A stretch of 64,000 nt of DNA from the NCBI GenBank assembly GCA_002964805.2, contig PUDQ02000001.1:2628001-2692000 (forward strand). The letters are read 5' to 3'. Every line of letters starts with the position of its first letter. The stretch's first letter is position 1. Position numbers and translations under genes: made by a program. Under the pieces are notes generated by a model that did no database searches, was not told where the DNA came from, and saw only the letters and a list, made by a program, of their open reading frames with translations. This stretch comes from Trametes villosa (lineage: Eukaryota; Basidiomycota; Agaricomycetes; Polyporales; Polyporaceae). Below, piece after piece: positions 10,775 through 21,957 of this stretch.

Positions 10775-12839
10775 TTAATGAGTATCCCCAGGGAAGCGAG
10801 AAAGCGCATCCTCGACTCTGCCCAACATCCCCAATAGGCGTTCCTCGTTCAACCGCCTTCCAACGAGCTGCAGGCTGACAGGTATGCCGTCGTACGTCGC
10901 GGGATCCCATTCCGCCCTGACCACGCGCTCCGTCTCGTTGCGTGGCGCGGGCTCAGGCTCTGACTCTGCCTGGTGGCCCGCCGCGCGGAAGCGGCCGACG
11001 GGAAAGACGGCCGCGGGGTAGTCCATGAGGTTCCAGTACGAAGTGTACCCCCACCACCGCGTCCTGTCATGCCGCGGAGCCAGCGTCGCCGCGACAGGGC
11101 TCAACACAGCGTCGACGTCCCGGCCGGTCTGCGTGCGTCCCCGGTGCGCCTGCCAGTGTGCGAGCACCTTCGCACGGAAGGCCTCGCGCTCGAGATTGAT
11201 CTTGAACACCTCCGCGACGGTGTACGACCGCCCGCCGTTGGGAACCTGGCCCAGTATCCACTCCGTCTGCGGCACGGGTGGGTCGTTCGCGAGCACTTCG
11301 CGATACTCCTCGCCGCCGTCGAGGAAGTACATCTTGAGCTGCGCAGGTATGAGGGGAGAAGAGGGAAAAGCGAAGGGGGTTGTCTGTCAGTACATGCTGG
11401 CGTGTGACAGATCCGGAGGACCGCGGACGTACAATGAGCTCCCAGGCGGCCGCGTGGTCCACGGGTTCCCAGTCGACGACGTCGTGGCCGGCTGCGACCA
11501 GCGCGGCGCGCGCCCGCCGCAGCGCGTCCCGGATCGGCGGATGGGGTGCGACGACGCCGTCGTCCGCAAGCACGGCGATGGTGAGCTTCTCGGGGACGCC
11601 AACCTTGCCCTCTGCGACGTCCTGCCGCCACGGGATCTCGAGCAGCGGCGGCTCGACGCGCCACGGCTCGTGCTGGAGCATCACCCGCGCAAAGAGGGCG
11701 AGATCGCGCGCAGAGGTCGCGAGGGGCCCGAGCGCGCCGACGATGGCGTCCATACCGTCGTGGGAGCCCATGAGGCCTGCGTGCGGCATGCGGCCGACGG
11801 AGCCCTTGAGGCCGTACAGGCCCATGTACGCCGCAGGAATGCGCTGGATTAGCATTTAGCGTTCGCGCAGCGGGCGCGGGCAGACATGTGTGCGCGTGAG
11901 TGTGCGATCTCGCCCGATCGTGCGTGGCGCACTCACAATCGAACCACCGATGTCTGTCCCGACCCCCAGCGGGCTGCCGTGCACCGCAATCAGGGCACTC
12001 TCCCCGCCGCTGCTGCCCCCGGGCGTGAGCGCTGCAAAGAGAGGCGTAGGCCGACGTCAGTGGCGGCCCCGGACGCAGGCCCGGACGTGGACGAGGGTTC
12101 GCCCGGGCGGGGAAATGGCACTGACCGCGGTTGTGCGGGTTCAGGGTCCTTCCGTATATGTTGTTGTTTGTCTCGAGCGACTGCAGCGGGCATCAGTCGA
12201 GTCAACTCCGCGTGCGGTGCTGCGCCGGGGGCCACATACCAGCAATGTTTGAGGGTTCGCAGTCTTCACGTAGATGACGGCGCCGGCCTTGCGCAGGACG
12301 TCGACCACGACCGCGTCCTTCTGCGCAACCGTGTTGTACGCCCAGGCTGCGTACCCGGTCGCGGTGTCGTGCCCCTTGACGAGAATGTGGTCCTTGATCG
12401 AGACGGGGACGCCGTGCAGCGGGCCTACGACTTCGCCCGTCTCCGCGAGGTGCCGATCGAGCTCGTGTGCGCGCTTGAGGCCCTCGTCGAAGAGCACCTC
12501 CGTCAGGCAGTTGGTCAGATCCTGCGCGATCGTCGCCGCGTGGCAGAACGCCTCGAGCACCTCGACCGCCGAGTACGTGCGCGCACGCACCGCGGCCGCG
12601 AGCGCCGTCGCGTCGAGCGCTACGATCTCGCGCCCCCGCGGGCTGAGCTGCGAGGTCGGGAGCGCGGAGACGTCCGTGAGGCCCGGGGGCACCTCGCCCT
12701 GTAGACGCCACTCGGGCCGCTGCGCCAGGCGCGCCTCTCGCTCGGCCTGCTTCCTGCGAGATACTTCTTGGACGAGTGCTGAGTGCGAAGCCGCAGACGG
12801 ATCACTCGTCGGACCCTGGGTGGAGATGTCGGGGGCCAT
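10775..12839 (-). CDS. Amidase-signature hydrolase (fungal acetamidase/fatty-acid amide hydrolase type)
   Basis: Seen: ATG 12839 (MAPDISTQG); the N-terminal exon runs to about 12250. Catalytic Lys sits in LHGVPVSIKDHI. The exon at about 11940-12035 has the signature TPGGSSGGESALIAVHGSPL and then GVGTDIGGSI, giving the Ser-cisSer-Lys triad. Then come RIPAAYMGLYGLKGSVGRMP, GPLATSARDLALFARVML, EYREVLANDPP, RWWGYTSYWNLMDYPAAVFP, YDGIPVSLQLVGRRLNEERL and a stop at 10775. Length (about 560-600 residues) is normal for fungal amidases. It hydrolyses a small or aliphatic amide; the natural substrate cannot be read from sequence. About four or five exons, introns near 12245-12035, 11940-11855 and 11430-11335. 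Confidence 0.9.
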
Positions 12840-13313
12840 GATGGGACTGGAGCCGCTGCGGTTGAGGTTATGGTGTAGGAGAGTGTGCCATCTGACAACG
12901 ATGCTCAGGTTAAGTATGCGCGCCCGCCCGATCGGGGAAGAGAGCAGCAATTCTGTAGCAATCGTCTGATCCTCTCGCGTTGCTGGCTCAGCATGGGGTG
13001 GGATACCCCCAGCGCTTCGCTGCCCGCATGGGCATCCGCTAAACCGTGCTCAGCTGCCCACAATCGGTGGGCACGAGCTCAGCGGATGAAATACAGCGGT
13101 GAGTGGGGCGAAGAGCGGCAGCCGGCTCGCGTACAGGGCCTGAGTATTTACATACCACACTTACATGCTTCCAGTCCGCGAGCGCATCGTGGCCTTTTGG
13201 GCGCTGGCGATAGCATCTCGAATCTTGCGTTGGGCGCTCTGGTGGAGGCAAGGCCAACACGGAGATGCCATATATATGGATCGAATATTCCCATTGAGCG
13301 GCGCGCGTGGAGA
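12840..13313. other. Intergenic, nothing recognised
   Basis: Space between the amidase start (transcribed leftward) and the stop of the thioredoxin-like gene. Only short overlapping frames are present; it should contain the amidase promoter. Confidence 0.4.
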
Positions 13314-13872
13314 CTACTCGCGCACGAACGAGGCCAACCGTTCCGTGATCTCTTCTTCGACCAACCGGGCGCCCTGGAGCGCACCGTACAACCGGAGTGA
13401 GACGCGCAAGGAGCATCTGGAAGACCGTACACACTCACGTCCCTGGTCCGGATGACAGTAGGAATGGAGTTGACGTTCCACGGCCCGGCTCTGAATACGT
13501 TCGAGGGCGTCTTCCAACTGTCCACGAGAGTCAGGCGTGGCCGGCGGCTGAGTACCTTGCACGGCACAAGGATGTACGCAAGCACTCACTCTGAGCGCTG
13601 ACCGACGTAAACGATAGCGCCGGACGGGCCGTCCGCAGGGCCGAAAGTCTTCTGGACAACGTCCTCGACGGCAACACAGTCCTAGAAGGAATACAAGGCA
13701 AGGAGGCACAGTTCCTATCAGCACGGAGGGTGACGGTGACGCGGGGACAGCCTCGTACCGGGCACCAGAGACGGCCGCTGGCGTCACGCGAGGAATAGAA
13801 AATCAAGAAATCGGCGGTCACCGCCTGCGCCCACGAGGGCGCGGCGGGGTCTGGAGATTCTTGGATGGGCAT
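13314..13872 (-). CDS. Thioredoxin-like protein, TXNDC17/DUF953 type
   Basis: Seen: ATG 13872 (MPIQESPDPAAPSWAQAV), then TADFLIFYSSRDASGRLWCP. After an intron (donor gtacgag near 13769) it continues DCVAVEDVVQKTFGPADGPS and GAIVYVGQRSE. Two more introns lead to WKTPSNVFRAGPWNVNSIPT and finally ARLVEEEITERLASFVRE, stop TAG 13314-13316. The W-C-P-D-C redox motif is split by intron 1. This is the motif and order of the small cytosolic thioredoxin-related protein of 14 kDa. About 115-120 residues, normal for the family. Likely a cytosolic disulfide reductase; its electron donor would be thioredoxin reductase (family knowledge). Confidence 0.88.
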
Positions 13873-15623
13873 GCTGGAGCCTCGTTGTGGTTGGGGATGC
13901 GATGACTGCGGCAGCGGCGCGGTTAGCGTTGTATGATGTGATTCTGTGGATGTCGTCGTCGTCTTCCGAGTGCAAGGAGCATCGCCCGCCCACTCCTGTC
14001 GGTCTGTCGCGGAGCGAGGAAACTGCGAGGAAACGCGTGCAAAATCGTCATCAAGCGTCGAGACCCGGCGCGGGACTTGTACGTTCACCGCCATTTTGGC
14101 GCCGGGGACCCACACAGGCGCCCCCGCGTGGTACCCAGAGCGCCAAATGAGCTTCAGCTGTACATCGTCCTCCATCGATGGGTCTCGTATACTCCTTGTG
14201 GCATTATCTACAAACCCGCAGAACGCACATGGTGTTCTGCCATCAGACCCTCACGTACTAGTCCGAGCTCGCGGGAGAACCCCAGCAGACAATCCGGCGA
14301 CAGCACTGGCACCGTGCGCTCCTCCCACTCGACGGCGGCGAACATCGCAAAGGCGCCTTTCCGAGGACAGAACCATATGCACCGACTCCCATTTCTGCAA
14401 CCCCCGCTGACCTCCGGGACAGTGCGCGAGCCACGGGAGCACACCCACTGGCACGACGCCCACCAGCCGGGTCGGCTATACCGCTGCGCCGAACCTGCGA
14501 GCACGCACCCCTCCCGGGAAGCCTCGCTTAGCTACCGCAAGAACCTGCGCAGACGCGCAGCTGCCGCCGGTGCATCCGTCCGCATCGCACGCCTGCCGAG
14601 TGGCAGCTTCGCGGCGGATCGGTCAGCACGACTTTGTTCGGGCGGGGGTCGCGGCATGGTAGCGTGGAGCGCAGAGTACGTCCGAGGCAAGAGCATCATC
14701 GCGCGACGTCGCAAAACGAGACCTCCGGTGCAGATGTCGCGCGTGAATGAACTCGAGCCGTTCCTGCATGTACTTAGTTTCGGTGCGTGTCGAGCACGGC
14801 AGAGCGACTTACATGCATACGTCTTGTAGGCAACGTTCTCCCCGTCCTTGACCTCGGGTCATCCCCTTACCGCGATCCGCAAACCTTCGCGTCGGGCCCC
14901 ACGCGTCGCGTGCTGGAGTCGTCGCCATCTTCGCCGTGATCGACACAAGTAGCCGCTGCGTCGAGTTTTCGTAAAGTAGCCCCAAATGTGGAGGGTGTGA
15001 TAGCTCATCGCTCTCACGACGCACTAGGCGTCGGGCGTCGCTCCTAATCGTCAAGGAGTCCTGGCAGCATTTTGCTGAGTGTATCCCGGTCAGTACAGAA
15101 GTCGTTTCATCGAACAGAGCTAGGAACTGACCGGAGATTGGTCACAGAACGAACACTCCGAGCTGGTAAACTACACCTCCTACAAGTCGTGATGTCAGTA
15201 CACCGCCAAGAATGCCGGGCGCAGCATTGGAGGATCGATGCTCCTCGTGCCGCCGCACTGATCTCATGCAGGGTTGTTACTTCAGCGAAGAGACGAGACA
15301 CACCAGCGGATGGATGGTTGGATGCTTTCTCTACAGCCCGATTAATTTATAGCTTCAGCAATGATAGAATATATAGCAACGAAAAATATAAGGAATAGCT
15401 GAAGCATGGATGCGCAAGCAACGTATTCGCCCAAACAATGTCCGGCGGCCCTTCGGGAGGAAGAGCGGGTATCGGTAGGTAGGGAGGGTCAGGGTAACCT
15501 GCTAGTCTACCGGAGAGACGCTCGGGCCGTGCTACCAAACTGTCCGTGTCAGTTCGACAATGAGTCCGTGATCATCATGTCACTACTATGTGCGAGGAAG
15601 TGTCCCTTTTGAGGCCGAGGAAC
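13873..15623. other. Possible unresolved gene, no family recognised
   Basis: Minus-strand frames contain protein-like stretches that may be exons: one near 14850-14815 (VKDGENVAYKTYAC), one near 14370-14260 (AMFAAVEWEERTVPVLSPDC), and one near 14215-14040 (QLKLIWRSGYHAGAPVWVPG). I could not join them confidently or name a family. The plus strand has a 250-residue frame at 14077-14829, Arg/Pro/Ser-rich and probably a shadow. From 15060 to 15623 I see nothing apart from an A/T-rich patch near 15340-15400. Confidence 0.25.
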
Positions 15624-17573
15624 CTAGTACTTGTAGTCGCCGCCGTACGACCCTGAGCCGGAGCCGGAGCCCGAGTAGGAGCCACTCGACGAGGAGCTGC
15701 TGCTGCCCGAGCCGGACGACGATGAGCTGGAGGAGCTAGACGAGGACGAGCTGCTGGAAGACGACGAGGAGCTGCTGGACGAGGACCTGGAGGAGCCGGA
15801 GCCGCTCGACGACGACGAGCCGCTGGAGCCGTAGCTGCCGGAGCTAGACGACTTGTTGCAGTCGTTGCCGGAGCAGCTGCTCGAGCTCTTGTTGCAGTCG
15901 CTGCCCGAGCACGACGACGAGGACTTGTTGCAGTCGTTGCCCGAGCAGCTCGAGCTGGAGCCTGACTTGTTGTTGTCGCTGCTGTTGCTCGAGCCGGAGT
16001 AGCCGCCGGAGCTCGACGACTTGCAGCCGCCGCTGGAGGACGAGCAGTCGCTAGCCTTCGTGGTCGTGGTCTTCGCGGCGCTCGACGTGTAGGTGTACGA
16101 CATCGAGTTGCCGGGCGTCAGGTAGTAGCTCGTCTTGCAGCCCGCGAGGCACGAGTAGAGGCTCGTGTCGGTGACGGTCGCGGTGGCGGTCTGCGTCTCC
16201 GTCTTCGACACGGTGTCGTGCTCGGTCTTGGTCGCGGTGGCCGTCGCGGTCGAGAGGTAGGTCTGCGTCAGGGTGCGGTCCTCCGTCTTGGTCTCGACGT
16301 TGGTGTGCTCGACAGTCTTGGTCTTGTCGATGACCTGAGTGCTGACCGACGTCTGGACGTAGGTGGTGGGCTGGACGACAGTGCTGAGGCGGGTGACGGT
16401 CATGAAGTCGGTCTCGGTGCGCGTGGCGGTCGCCGTCGAGACAATGGTCATCTCGTCGGTGATGGTCGCGGTGCGCGTCATCTCAACGGTCTTGGTCTGA
16501 AATCACGGGGCTGTTCAGTATCCTGTGCGCGATCTCCGAGACGCGCCGCGAGACTCACGTTGTCGATGACCGAGGTCTGGACGTACGTCTTGAAGTACGT
16601 CGTCGGCTGCACGATCGTGCTCAGGCGGGTGACAGTGACGCTGTCGGTCTCCGTCTCGTGCTTCGTCTGCGTCTGGGTCGCGGTCTTGGTGTCGGTGAGG
16701 GTCTGCGTGTAGACGTTGACCTGGGTCTTCGTCTCCGTGGCGGTGAGGGTGTGGTCGACCTGCTTGGTCTTGTCGATCGTCTCCGTCGAGACCCAGACGC
16801 GGGTGGTGGGGACGAGCTTGGTCTCGGTCGCGACCTGCGTCTTCGTGACCGACTCGATGTCCGTGGAGACCTTCGTGACAACCTGAGTCTCGCGCATCGT
16901 GACCGTAGTCGCGACAGTCTTGGTCTGCGCAAGTCGTTAGACAGGCTCGAAGCGCGAACACGAAGAAACACGCGTACGTCAGTCATGGTCTTGGTAACGG
17001 TCATCGTGTCGGTCATGGTCTTGGTATCGGTCATGGTCTTGGTGACAGTCTGGGTGTTGCCACCGTCGCAGCCGCCACCGTATCCTCCACCGTACCCGCC
17101 GCCGTACCCACTTCCTCCGCTGCAAGAAAGACGCGTCAAAACGCGCTCGTCGGTGCGGAAAGCGCTACACTCACTGGTTGATGATGATCGTCTCGTAGCA
17201 GCCCTCAGTTTGCCACTACATCCGCACAAATCCGTTAGCACCGCGATCGTCGACGCGCCGCAGGGCAAGAAGCACGTACCCAGCCCATCGCCTTGCACGA
17301 GCCGTCGGATTGCTTCGAGTATCCGTACCCGCAGTTCATGCTCTTGTAGCCGCCGCTCTTGAAGGAGGAGTAGGACATGTCGCTGTAGCCGCCGTCGGTC
17401 TGGGGGGGCTGGGTGTACTGCGAGGCTGGCGCGGAGTACTGGTTGGAGTTGTCGACGGCGGTGGGCGTCGAGGAGCCGTAGACCTGGGAGGCGGGGACCA
17501 TGGACACGGGGCCGGCGACGATCTGGGCGGCGGCGGCACCCGCGAGGGAGAGGGCGATGATGACGGAGTTCAT
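15624..17573 (-). CDS. Secreted Thr/Ser-rich low-complexity surface protein (adhesin-like)
   Basis: Seen: ATG 17573 starts MNSVIIALSLAGAAAAQIVA, a clear signal peptide. A Tyr/Ser/Gly/Gln region follows, with one Cys pair (MNCGYGYSKQSDGSCKAMGW); then a short Gly/Tyr repeat (YGGG units). Then a long stretch of imperfect Thr-Lys-Thr/TxTxT repeats is encoded by several exons (about 17050-16060), with two parallel halves each bearing TRLSTxVQPTTY. Then SCLAGCKTSYYLTPGNSMSY; then three copies of a CSGxDCNKSSSS unit; then a nearly pure Ser tract (about 15800-15660); end YGGDYKY. No GPI signal or transmembrane segment is visible. Probably a heavily O-glycosylated wall or extracellular protein (inference). 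I know no named family. Confidence 0.8.
15840..15975 (-). repeat. Three coding tandem repeats, CSGxDCNKSSSS
   Basis: Within the Ser-rich tail the 12-residue unit C-S-G-(N/S)-D-C-N-K-S-S-S-S occurs three times in a row (36-nt DNA units with near-identical codons), followed downstream by the long Ser tract. Each unit contributes two Cys, so paired disulfides are possible. Unequal crossing-over is the likely origin. Confidence 0.75.
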
Positions 17574-18312
17574 GATGACGAGCAATTAAGACAGCTGATA
17601 GTCGTGACGGGGGTCCGGAGAATACGTTAGTTGCAAATGAGTGGTAGCGGTCTACGCTTCGGGACTGTCTAGCAGCTGCACGGGGCAAAAGTGCGGGAAG
17701 CTTGGCGTGTGGACGCGAAGCGCTCTGGTGTCGTTGAGGGCCATGTCAGTCCACGTCGGTCACGGTCGATGGATTGTGTCTGACTGACCGCTGAAGAATA
17801 AAAGGAGGGAGGGAAAAGAAGCCGGAAACGAAGGCGGGAGGAAGGGGATGAGGAGAGAGATGGACGGACGACGGCCGCTCTATATGAGTGGGCCGACACG
17901 CGACCGAATCTGTGCTGTCATGACAGAACAGATGATCACTGATCGTGTCTCTAGGGAGACATTCCGCCCTCGGCCCCATTGGCTCGCTTCCGGGCCCCGC
18001 CCATTGGCCTCCCTCCATCCCATCACCTCCCACCAAACCGCTGATGCGACCCGCCAGCTGCACAGGACAATCCAAGAACATCCCAATCCATTGCAAACCC
18101 ATCTATCACACCCGCACCGCGCCGAAATAGCTGCACCCCCGACACACACAACAACAGCACGGACAAGAAGACGCGGACGTAAACGCAAGCGCGCGCGCGC
18201 AAATATTGCGGTGATCCACACAGCGTCTCTCCTACACCTATCAGCCCCCCGGGCGCCGGCCGTCGCGCTCCCGCCGCCCCGCGACCCCGTCCGCGCCAGA
18301 AGCCGCCGCCGG
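17574..18312. other. Intergenic, promoter of the Ser/Thr-rich protein
   Basis: Space between the start of the secreted protein and the stop of the mitochondrial carrier. A TATA-like sequence on the minus strand (catatag, near 17880) lies about 300 nt before the ATG. Open frames here on both strands look like GC-driven shadows. Confidence 0.4.
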
Positions 18313-21300
18313 TCACCCAGACCGACGCCCGAAATCGCCGTGCACATCCAAAAGAATCCGCAACGCGTTCCGCGCCCGTACCTGGGCCATGTCTTCTGGT
18401 TGCGACGTGAGCCCCGTCTCCACTTCCCTCCCTGCCCCGTTGAATGGGTACTTCCGAGCCCGAACCAATCAGCCCTCCGCACAGCCCTATCAAGTAAGCC
18501 GACCCGACTCACCGGCACAAACTGCGACCAATCCCACAGGGCCCTTCCATCAGTCCCGCCTCGGTTACATACCTCCAATTACCCTTACGCACCTTATGCA
18601 GATATTCGTACGCAACCAGCGTGAACCCGAACTGCGGGCTGCTCCGGATGATACGTGCCGGCCCGCCCTTGAAGAACGCCTTGAAGCCCTCCTCATGGTC
18701 TGCGAAACACACCCGTCAGCGCCTCCGGCCCGCCCACTGCCCCTTCCATGCGCCCCCGCCGGCTCAGGAACGGTGCCGACTGAAATCCGACACTCACATA
18801 TCTTCACAAACGCATCAGCAAGCCCCTTGTAATGCGTCTGGCCCTTGCGCGCTTCGACCTGCAGCCTCGTCTTCACAACATCTGCCCGGCCGCCCCGATC
18901 AGCCAACGGGCTTGGCGCGCTAATAGACTGCTCTCGACTCACCGGCCGGCGTCGTGAAATACGCTGCAGGCATGCCGCTGTCCGGGATTCAAAGCCGTCA
19001 GCGTCCCCATCAATGTGAGGCATTTTCCATCACCCGGAGGAGATGGTGGCCGTCTGAGACTACGTACGCGACTGCGGCGGACGTCAGCGTCTCCAGGAAG
19101 GACAGCTGCTTTCCGTTGTAGCCCTCGTTGAACAGGTCCTTCTTCAGGTGCGCGTACGCCGGGAAGTAGATCGCCGAGAAGGGGATGTCGCGCAGCAAGC
19201 ACGCGCTCGCGCCCTTGTACAGCCCGAGGAGGCCAAGCTGGCGGATGATGTGGCCAGCGCCCTTCGCCACCGCTCCCTCCAGCTTAGCCGCCTCGCCCTG
19301 TATTTGGAGTCGGATCTTCCTGCAACGCCGTGATCAGTCCGCCCTGCTTGGCTCCACAATGCACTGATCGCGTACACAATCTCGAGGGGGTTCGTGAAGA
19401 TCTGTGAAAGGTATAAAATGAGGCGGTGTCATTCCAAGGAAGCCCTCGGGGAGACGCACGACTTGGCAACCACCTGCGGTTCCGCCGGCAACAAGTTCCC
19501 AACCCAGCGAGATACGGCCCGTCTCAGGGTCCCGAGCGCGCGAGCGGATGAAGTCGTTAACGGTGAGCTTGATCGCTTTCTCCGGCGCAACACCCTGCAG
19601 GATCGCGCAACCCTCAGCACGCCGGTCGCGGACATGACGGTGCGAAAGTACGTACGATCAACTGAGGGCCAAGACCACGGTAGAAGCCGAGGAAGCCTTC
19701 GTTCCTGAGCACCTTTCGCACGCAGTCCATGCTGTTCTTGTACAGCAGCTGCCCGACGACGGTGCTCCGCTGGTTCTGCATCCTGCGCCGACATTCAGCA
19801 CGCCAATCAGGACATAACCAATCAAACATACCGCGTCTAACAATACCACACGTCCCGCGTTCAGCATGACGGGCGGCTGATACACCGCCGCTCAAAGCTT
19901 ACCTTGACTGTTGCGCGCGTCAGTGATCACGTCAATTACGGTACGCAACGACGGGCCACCCACCGAGATCAATGGGGTACACGATCGTAGCCCCGAAACC
20001 CCCAGCGATGCCTGCGGTGCCTGTCAGCAGGTGCGCGGAGAAGCGCGAGCCGCAGGCGTTGCCTACCTCCCAGGCCGAAGTTGTACGCAGAGTGTGCGAA
20101 CTCGTGCAGGAAGGACGTGAAGGACGCGACGGGCTTCGTCTCCACGGTGTCCGACGGCGCCTTCCAGCGCGGATCCAGTAGCTGTGCGAAGTCGACGAGG
20201 GCGAGGCGCTGCGTCGGGTTGCCGCGCCCGGCGAAGTGGAAGACGATGGAGGCTTCCATCGGTGTGAACAGCGAGTACCGCGTGCTGGAGACGCAGTGAT
20301 TGAGGAAGTCGGACTGGTCGATACGGCCGTCCTTCGATTTTGCGGTCGCCTCCCGGATTATGCTGCGAACCTGTCAGTACGCCGCGCAATTGCCAATACG
20401 CCCGCCCTACCGCTCTACCATATCCATCTCTGCGCGTGGAGGGTGGCCCGTGTGAGAAGGAGCATGTCACGGACTGACAGATTGGCACGCACCTCTAATG
20501 ACATTGTAGAAGGCGACGACCTCGGAGTAGGATATGCGCCCTCCGGGGCTGAGGGTGGTCAAGGTCGGCAGCCTCTCTATCACCGCATCCGACAGCTTGT
20601 GCCCAGCGATGTCCTACGCATGACGGTCAGCGTGGCTCGCAACCTGGACATACCGCGGACGTACTAGGATGATCTTCTTGAACTGTTCCGGGCGGATGTA
20701 CCCGTCCTGGTCCTTGTCTAAGTATTTGAACGCCTGGCGAAGCCGCTCCCCCTGGAGACCCTTCATCAACTGCGTGAATTCGTTGTCTGCGGCGGCAAAC
20801 GTGAGCAATTCGCCAAGCCGGCAAGAGCTTCCTGGGACCTACACCCGAGAACGTGCGCGCCGTTCTTCTTGCCGAGATACAGCTTCACCCAGTCGCTACA
20901 TACGTCACCGCGAACTCATCAAACGCCGTCTCTCAATATAACGCTGAAGCGAAATGCGTACCAGTCAAAGTCAAACGGGATCGCGTCCGCGCCGATGTTC
21001 GCGTTGAACACGTTCTTGAACTCATCGTACGAGATGGTCCCCGATTCGTCTCTGCAACACGGGGCGCACAGGGCGGGGAGGAGGGGGGAGAAACGAGGTC
21101 GGCTCGCATGGCATTCTCGCGCGCGGAATAAGCAGGGGCGGGTGTGCGTACACGTCAAAGTATTGGAACGCTATCCAGTAGTCCGCATCCGGCCGCTTCA
21201 GAATGGTCTCAAACACCACAAAGTCATCCCAGGAGAGCAGCCCGCGCTTGTTCGTGTCCGCGACGCGGAAGAGCGTCGCGAACTGCGCGCGCCCGATCTT

Positions 21301-21610
21301 GGACAGGTCGCCCTTCGGGGCGATCGCGTTGACGAACTGCTCGCTGTTCAGGAACCTGCACGGAAAGCGCACCGGAATGCCCCGTGAGTGCGTGTACGAT
21401 ATCCCGGAGTGCCGCAGCGTACTTTTGGCCCTCGACGACCGTCTCCGCGTTCGTGTCGAATGTCCTCCTCCAGCGCTTCAGCTCGTTCTCGGGAACAGCC
21501 AGAGCGCTCTTGACGGTGTTGATCGCAGACACCGCGCGCGAGGAGGGCACGTCCTTGTCCGAGTCACAGAAGACGGTAGGGAAAATGCGGGGCAAGCTGA
21601 GCGGAAACAT
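18313..21610 (-). CDS. Mitochondrial aspartate/glutamate carrier with N-terminal EF-hands (AGC type)
   Basis: Inner-membrane exchanger of aspartate for glutamate, regulated by calcium through its N-terminal domain. Seen: start 21610 ([14 protein letters not shown]). EF-hand-like loops follow: [46 protein letters not shown]. Then a linker ([19 protein letters not shown]) and three carrier repeats: [37 protein letters not shown] (rebuilt across an intron), with [20 protein letters not shown]; and [19 protein letters not shown], with [20 protein letters not shown]. The last exons read [20 protein letters not shown] and end [13 protein letters not shown] at 18313-18315. More than ten exons, about 690 residues, normal for the family. 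Only about 350 nt separate its start from the stop of trm5 behind it. Confidence 0.93.
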
Positions 21611-21957
21611 GATTTCCGGAGCGGGGTGCGGGGCACGCGCAGGTATTAGCAAAAGCTGGAGGGTATAGCCGCTCTAATAACCAAGGCAGAGAGAGAGATA
21701 AGTCTAGAGAGAGCTCTAGGAAAGCGAGGGTGGGTCTCTAGAAGCGAGAGCGCAGGCAGCTCGCTCGAGCGGACGGCGTTGATGAGTTGGCGGGCGTCGC
21801 GCCCAGGCGCGTCTCTCCACTTTTCAGTGCGGGGTTAGCTGACTAAGCCGCCGGCTCTCCCCGCAGTCCGGCCAGCGGCCCACCGCGCCGGAGCAGCAGC
21901 GGACTCCAGACGGACACCCATCCCTCTATTTCACGGCGGACGACAGCGTAGATATCG
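21611..21957. other. Short intergenic region, carrier promoter
   Basis: 347 nt between the carrier start and the Trm5 stop. It contains a purine-rich run of GA repeats (about 21688-21735) and no gene. It must serve both as carrier promoter and as Trm5 3' end. Confidence 0.45.

Noticed and set aside
14077..14829. 250-residue plus-strand reading frame
   Set aside because: Arg/Pro/Ser composition typical of a random GC-rich frame, no motif, and the opposite strand shows more protein-like stretches.
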